Source of the DNA: Rhizaria sp. SCN 62-66
Taxonomy: Eukaryota; Rhizaria, unplaced
Length of the DNA stretch: 64,000 bases
NCBI GenBank assembly: GCA_001724265.1
Contig: MEDY01000037.1
Coordinates: 1 to 64,000, forward strand
Direction of reading: 5' to 3'
Shown: positions 63,701 to 64,000 of the stretch, piece by piece
Numbering within the stretch: the first letter of the stretch is position 1
How the letters are laid out: each line of letters opens with the position of its first letter
Program-made: the position numbers and the translations under genes
Notes under the pieces: model-generated
Database searches by the model: none
What the model was told of the DNA's origin: nothing
The model's input: the letters and a program-made list of their open reading frames with translations, nothing else

Positions 63701-64000
63701 GCGCTGCTGCTGTCGCCGTCACCTGCGCTCAGATTCAGAGTCAGCGCACGGGCGCGAGCGCCGGAAGCTGCGGGGCCACCTGCAGAAGCGCCGGGGACAG
63801 GGGAAAATCCAGACTGTGACAGTGAATGCTGGAGCGGCGACTTCCCAAGCGACGCCAGCGACAGCGTGGGCTCAAAGCGCATCGGCGAACCTAGTGTCGA
63901 CACTCCAGTTGAGTTTGTAGCAGTCATTAGTGCCGCAAGCGCGGTACCCGCGGAGGGATTCGGAGAGCCGCCGAAAGATGCGCCAAGCGAAGGACCGGTG
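48730..64000 (-). CDS. Giant bridge-like lipid-transfer protein (FMP27/SABRE/BLTP2-like), 5' end outside the window
   Basis: Uninterrupted frame of at least 5,089 codons ending TAA. The first ATG is at 63927, but the frame is open with similar Ser/Gly/Ala composition to base 64000, so the true start is probably outside. Family-like landmarks in order: HRLFVFDLLRPQIIFLG (about residue 2345), FRALMSVITACFLEQ, FGITRIRWSLVHPY, NHLELSLLPLELTLPRNHY (about 4250-4280), and VQYLRLGSVSARARV...LSN followed by WARVLGFVEAIMRRRLLWQAP (about 4510). This resembles the C-terminal layout of FMP27/SABRE/Hobbit (BLTP2), tube-forming proteins that carry lipids at ER contact sites. A small Cys cluster CPKCGPNVCRHS (about 4230) could bind metal. 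A basic KKKKKGLFTRIFGKK (about 4600) could contact membranes. Known members are about 2,200-2,600 aa; the rest is Ala/Ser/Pro low complexity. Family call moderate to low. Confidence 0.55.
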   Translation of the reverse strand, partial: TGPSLGASFGGSPNPSAGTALAALMTATNSTGVSTLGSPMRFEPTLSLASLGKSPLQHSLSQSGFSPVPGASAGGPAASGARARALTLNLSAGDGDSSSADDGDCAGGVGQRSDGDECGDGVDPRLSPSALGSSAGRFLSPGAAARAHAQRQSRTVQYPEVESPCAASRSRSHSLWALPAPVQSVTRSGWRGPPGESDEEDEYDDDDLNSSVALPFALPGVGNGAALAIAGDPHATYSHTHGGSGFASASVSLSHLPTAAAGSAYGAVGEDECTLHEFSSPLATRSRGASAVDGGFTPSFGYTQSPHLESGSRLVLSPPGAHLQIPARSSVPRQRRARPPRSLMSPHGNSYFSPTAAAAAAAAAGMGCYDENEPEIASDAVAAAERGPMSLAAALARAAASAAAAATAAATAASTADHQDDEAADRSSATVPAAPLSGRRRAFGFGFDTTLPAPSPAVLPAAPPAAPAAGLTLEVGVAAMTDEPDDKAAGEHSDISSGDDSPVPQMSLGWLEQEAEQQAAAEAEAEAARLTPSPRAGGSRGLRLGALDLDAADRSDSAGVSLSGSDDALGLSGADDDVPIYDADGVPAPVVMPPARQAGATVADEDEDDAGEARISPSSRSRTHSIVHSQSRRSRLNSTASVRSRRCAAPPTLSRAQPLPLSAALAVAAATPAANALFSHFFDPASAIASPAAASAQSAALASPQKAFAGSSISPEVALAAAVAAQALNAHPNTFPVSNKPVPRASVTVLSPAAAIAAAAAAAAAAETASAFSELTATMMPFTRQFEARNISGSAESTTMSPPPTAGAAPRRAVLAVVFSQPSMPALFFAAHSGSVFALHHHTVCPAFLASARVATYRDTTTAPHATTAAAPVASANTELANAAAAHAAAETAREREVLELSGLSASDADSAADCGSSDVSTSESDTGNDDDEAVETEERARVSPRSVVAMLPRRQRRRAAFISSLAFLPSPTRSVSGAAPASPRAGSRSGLLRARGVVPPLSPLAGPNSPGLRATLAATEADEDRFITSVIGGGNFSELSSGWSDGDDDEDDGTDGAGDDTDASDAASDTSTLNGASERDGVTAAEGAGRVATNISGGGDSFDVCFPYTNRPSNVFQFVEGSIVPARPRRPSACVFPTVSPPRAHTVAPVAPVAVGAAPGSGEDVEARISHSLPFAAPVAVPTHSDYTHLLLTERAHGVIEAAHSTARRSALGAWNRRVAAAVSAGTGLGAGASKSALWAKRRALARRLASHILPAEATTGSDDTAVRQERRLLRRALATLDAPRIGRLCDALAAAATAAEISAEAAGSDVQAQSWAAVATVLTPLTTDGEARGAAAAPSQEHAKRLFDDGDNTAPDTMGSLSSSGTTPHLPTAAWAPHAARLRLALLRWARQWAARFRRAPQPHSLRAPTGTADATGVRRRGRGYRLWRWVGAAWRGVALDGDAVCKGSSSTDTVLAAAPWLSLGQRDADVPADRADALSILRARFRARIASAAAVTASSTASLTGTAHGQSSYSFDGDSGIPRCPCASAAAASAAATAVGSEPEGPELRFSVPCAHSRLLPSLLPAFRREFIASIDAATCTAAALPPALAAPVRACATHRPTGNCDDAVSSAAALVFSHDVAMVPPAPTALRSVLTAAPARIAFLTAYAAHQRGTPSAALLTLTAPSVSASAAPPHVGLTAIVEDDDEEADAGTDSTLRLRKTAAAGPARPPRPSRPPRPSVLGAPTSPRGPSVPLTPSRRRWSGARAATTPSPQPQPRWSSQALLASPMNARGSATTTPRAAAAAGAVNTGASAAAHVVASPLRPAAGAKFSSFFGTPPHPQSTRSHTVSPALSTAPATAAAPPRPVSMPVVAADAALAPARLEAALAPVQLLCHSRTLQSAAAAVACHLHVLCPVPPHLLTPSPSAATANVGAGTGVVGGGGSGAGGGVSRVLVCDLRVAWSRAAASVAQDWAEGLSAAFAAAGLEAEADADADNAAAVDGDGDDTVSAAPAAAAASGTTASSNTGAPAHAHAHAAAGGSGMMQLFRRYAANALATGLHSLSSLAGPSGTGPAAVPATLSAGASASALSAFGSLPSSSVYAQDVLAHDLKQLLNPGSAATAAPAPAATDRDRNGGSRQSSRTAPVPSLSIPASNTGSVPPRLFYCELAPPLSLPVPVSVSFSHRAYPEVYGGANCLLVTTPDAATAAATTRAGTSSSATATSTAAAAKSAAANPVSAPGTAAGAQGEAADAAGRGSQSHLARALAATLMTPGSPAQPQAQVPSSSAAAVAAAAAAASSAGAASPDAARSPRHRRQQSQGALGSLTAVTRAALATAAAAAMAANARCAPSTASTIGIAAAGSVAAPAPVVLAHPQWHRLFVFDLLRPQIIFLGDGDTAATTAAAAAASAPAAAATSAASAATGNGSAAGGGVVPFRVGGTGGKNNAVTRLRPAGSTAGAGGADSASNSMLSAPGGSSGPQSGAAAGAGMLSPFRGPPTTSSGSKGTAGPLAGLTPAHAHAHPIRSVSTASGGSGGNSSVVVAATLARVEMRGLPFLVLPTWSQALQAQGSAAAVTSGGDSPGPLSPFAGGASAPARGATSPSASAVPALIAPTLRSSPHGHVFAAPMAAAAVGAAAALGLADPYCERSMSTSLFHTQLFVLPSASVDLTQFYHWLPRALFIPLFRQRVRSRRPVIPPLSPARPSANVNAATTAAAAAAAAQPELPKSPSSLKSLLLPLPAGAEDEAAPRSLRVTSLLSPNGPVDPAQTRALPPGAALARYNATTRSNASAASVPLASPVGATAGRHSRRLPTGALRRITAPTSMFFARTTHQLLPPPPPPALVENPLVDFFGPTGLALPRSSLASAAAAAASAAAAAARASASSSATGSSALPPPPPRARVTLPCAVAQLHPDYPYLYLLGGDPPAPVAHLSYCRLPGASAAISVTAPTPALPFGNAGNTAAAAAAAAASAGDVLVPVPAAVLTNVSSLVARAADAWRLHSLLTAPSASGVAAAPIPEAASAWQRCLLSPLPPTVLTVPAARPPVVRTTAFLPHLKVRTSSIEFRALMSVITACFLEQTPPAPVAHGHAVYSAAAASADSTLSSPSNGAPPQGGGAAGGGGPRGSVMPYALSSPTALTCRPLDGDLLALIGSSMRAPPAAPPAPDTACALATAASAAAASVAFSGVGKRGTPAPYPRRRPAVPPQGPLAFVTRLSTRRRPARPPLPSGITAAASVAAAAAASAAASASSSGANGAAGGSGGSGSSAGATPSSAIAATAGVSEDGGLYCDSYPYDAFFKQGLGVGAALSAAYAVRPLWDQHRRGSSASSTAQSAQRPTSAGVRRPSTSVTSSAPGDPAARDGDSAESGDEVEHAWSDCESEYDLHLGSTCAAAAGGSVASGSTEGDDEDATSALSSGSLIAVATGAGVQTHSYSLTHLLTVTTTVNSPFAAPSAAATAAATAAAATLMPGTSPAASAAVAATAAAVADTVGGAPALAVIQARPYMRAMTAAAAAAGTRCNNTITIFYPPPPALPASSLPPASRATVAAATVAATAVSPAFLWSQLTPRPATRFRTSVGTSVSTAAVASVAPTPVLAPFAPASASAATPAGVVDGWEAAVDDALWALPVESLIELGVAFYSSLQNAPAAGTASAGAICAGANSSAGAGAAFSLGAAHGATGGDALFVPKVGEAAFPGAGMALEPYEEEDEFEDEDGNVQSSRPSVPNTDAARALKIAGALETAAAAVAAGASGAGIFLTPPPASQPGSDAATDASGVAPPPRLRPLHAQSGAALVPRALSGAFSNGAGARNACATAALAVTPVQRSVRFGITRIRWSLVHPYTNAKQVASFNQAAASMARAAAKLAQLAPAAGADPTGGSSLAAGGAAAASSELLSRLYKQLHNRHGILLHALLSDAEGEFTWYHCTTDAAASQDAGPAARADVDARHESGGWEWAVAAAVGPSAPVAALPLLHADGLSSPGIAFMTTAATAAAATGATPAQVGFTSGMAAVTAAGAPAPARVTVLRSQSFGALSSLGESGSLNVAALTCHSEVLRAAALSKAIKAQTKGLESALAEQVKVSKKAAKKNGSVAVTRSASLSVSQSGHGYGGTVSDSAALLNLLSASVGNLPSALPSFDSSPCSPETPMPEDSRARRGSLSVVSSVSTNSNSSGAGGLGEDDGDGDVDALLSLLSIDVASTNPRSAAFAILRPDATAPQWKHRDRRRGRAPLVAFSWSTSAPLSALHPRLAGRGPTVLAPSVPRVAGANGSCPKCGPNVCRHSERGVAYTVTAYNHLELSLLPLELTLPRNHYALLKEFFLGTTDDAAPATTAQPAAGSSSSKSAAADAPSGGKNKGALVVDTRYFRPLAAGGAGGAFSSHSPSSTFGALYASPSAAAAAAAAAGFAMGSPSAAFLAAAPALPTITTVIPLLYVQYLRLGSVSARARVFSGHLTLSNIVATTEPIALSRSLAPLSRLGFGPEAAHRRGLGPGADPATASLSASVAAALLPSPAANSAAAAAAAAGVPAAGGAVYRVSAVPAAEQGWARVLGFVEAIMRRRLLWQAPQILARAGLSLGKSGVARITQSLLTSAGPGNGGERGDGDSADGDDDVSPEEQARRQRERQALLLGSSMLRAPDATAGTDAEKKKKKGLFTRIFGKKTPSPEKPTSAPAPGPLPLSLQTGNVSGNSLLAAGSTPATPLRQNSASSLIGVASAGPTPALPRRPSLPATPVPTFPPAPASHTGVGECDARSQSHNHSDAVSVSASESASVAAPGSLPSHFPLDGYACPSRIGGGGLSLAMLPPTAGSEAGGFGGSESGDAAAPATANGAPPAMQRASTLSPLPPRPPARATPTAANARDDAAQETLSPGGARGSASGTGLTSGIFHPNGGGARLNLAHLSSPTPAPPSVSAAEPAPASAPTPVSVPASVPETPPVFAFTQDATGHVDGVAGAAVAHAPLLSPPYVTPTAAAPTAPASAPLAPALTPAPAHPLVYNAAETSLLGPPVRPTRPISRPQTRPGSRDTSRERTPAYERATGGVEEAAQESQPVTTHAHVPVVPQRPRGRDRESLGVEPHGDLQPPPTYSESQARAPAPPPRPPRHPSQTR

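Noticed and set aside
1-64000. Simple genome-wide reassignment of UAG to glutamine
   Set aside because: Not excluded, but no UAG appears in about 18,000 codons of the other genes and the rest of Dicer, which is hard to reconcile with free synonymous use; kept as a hypothesis inside the findings only.

Overview
The window is nuclear DNA of a microbial eukaryote. Genes are intron-poor. Three introns are well supported and one is likely (101-165 nt, GT-AG, pyrimidine-rich acceptors). Coding DNA is very GC-rich and spacers are AT-rich. The proteins are mostly eukaryote-specific and are swollen by alanine/serine/threonine/proline-rich low-complexity inserts. A CFAP119/CCDC189-like gene suggests a flagellated cell. 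I cannot place the organism more precisely; nothing bacterial, viral or organellar is visible.

Layout. 1-1422 (-): the 5' part of a gene with a predicted coiled-coil N-terminus and a protein-kinase-like catalytic loop; it runs off the left edge and carries two in-frame UAG codons. 1413-2362: a rearranged spacer holding an imperfect ~80-100 bp direct repeat (one copy includes the start codon of that gene), a GTAC-rich palindromic tract and orphan coding fragments. 2461-4436 (+): a CofD/YvcK-family protein. 4765-18546 (-): a 4,593-aa WDR7/Rabconnectin-3-like WD40 protein. 19144-36084 (+): a giant Dicer (helicase, Dicer-dimer, probable PAZ, two RNase III domains), about 5,646 codons in one frame, interrupted by four in-frame UAG codons that all lie in the helicase half. 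36127-36216: a long imperfect hairpin 43 bases after the Dicer stop. 36401-39943 (-): a PUS7/TruD pseudouridine synthase with an RGG N-terminus. 40364-40873 (+) and 41280-41956 (-): two small two-exon genes of unknown function. 42549-45812 (-): a secreted, membrane-anchored protein with repeated two-cysteine modules. 46540-48213 (-): CFAP119-like. 48730-64000 (-): a >5,000-aa protein, 5' end outside the window, whose C-terminal third resembles the FMP27/SABRE/BLTP2 bridge-like lipid-transfer family.

The genes do not form an operon or pathway; they are mostly independent housekeeping or trafficking genes. The most striking observations are (i) six UAG codons inside otherwise intact reading frames of two genes, with UAA or UGA used as the final stop of every gene whose end I can see, and no UAG in about 18,000 other codons, and (ii) a plus-strand-specific pre-miRNA-like hairpin in the presumed 3' UTR of the Dicer gene, suggesting possible self-regulation of Dicer. 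Both are inferences from sequence alone.
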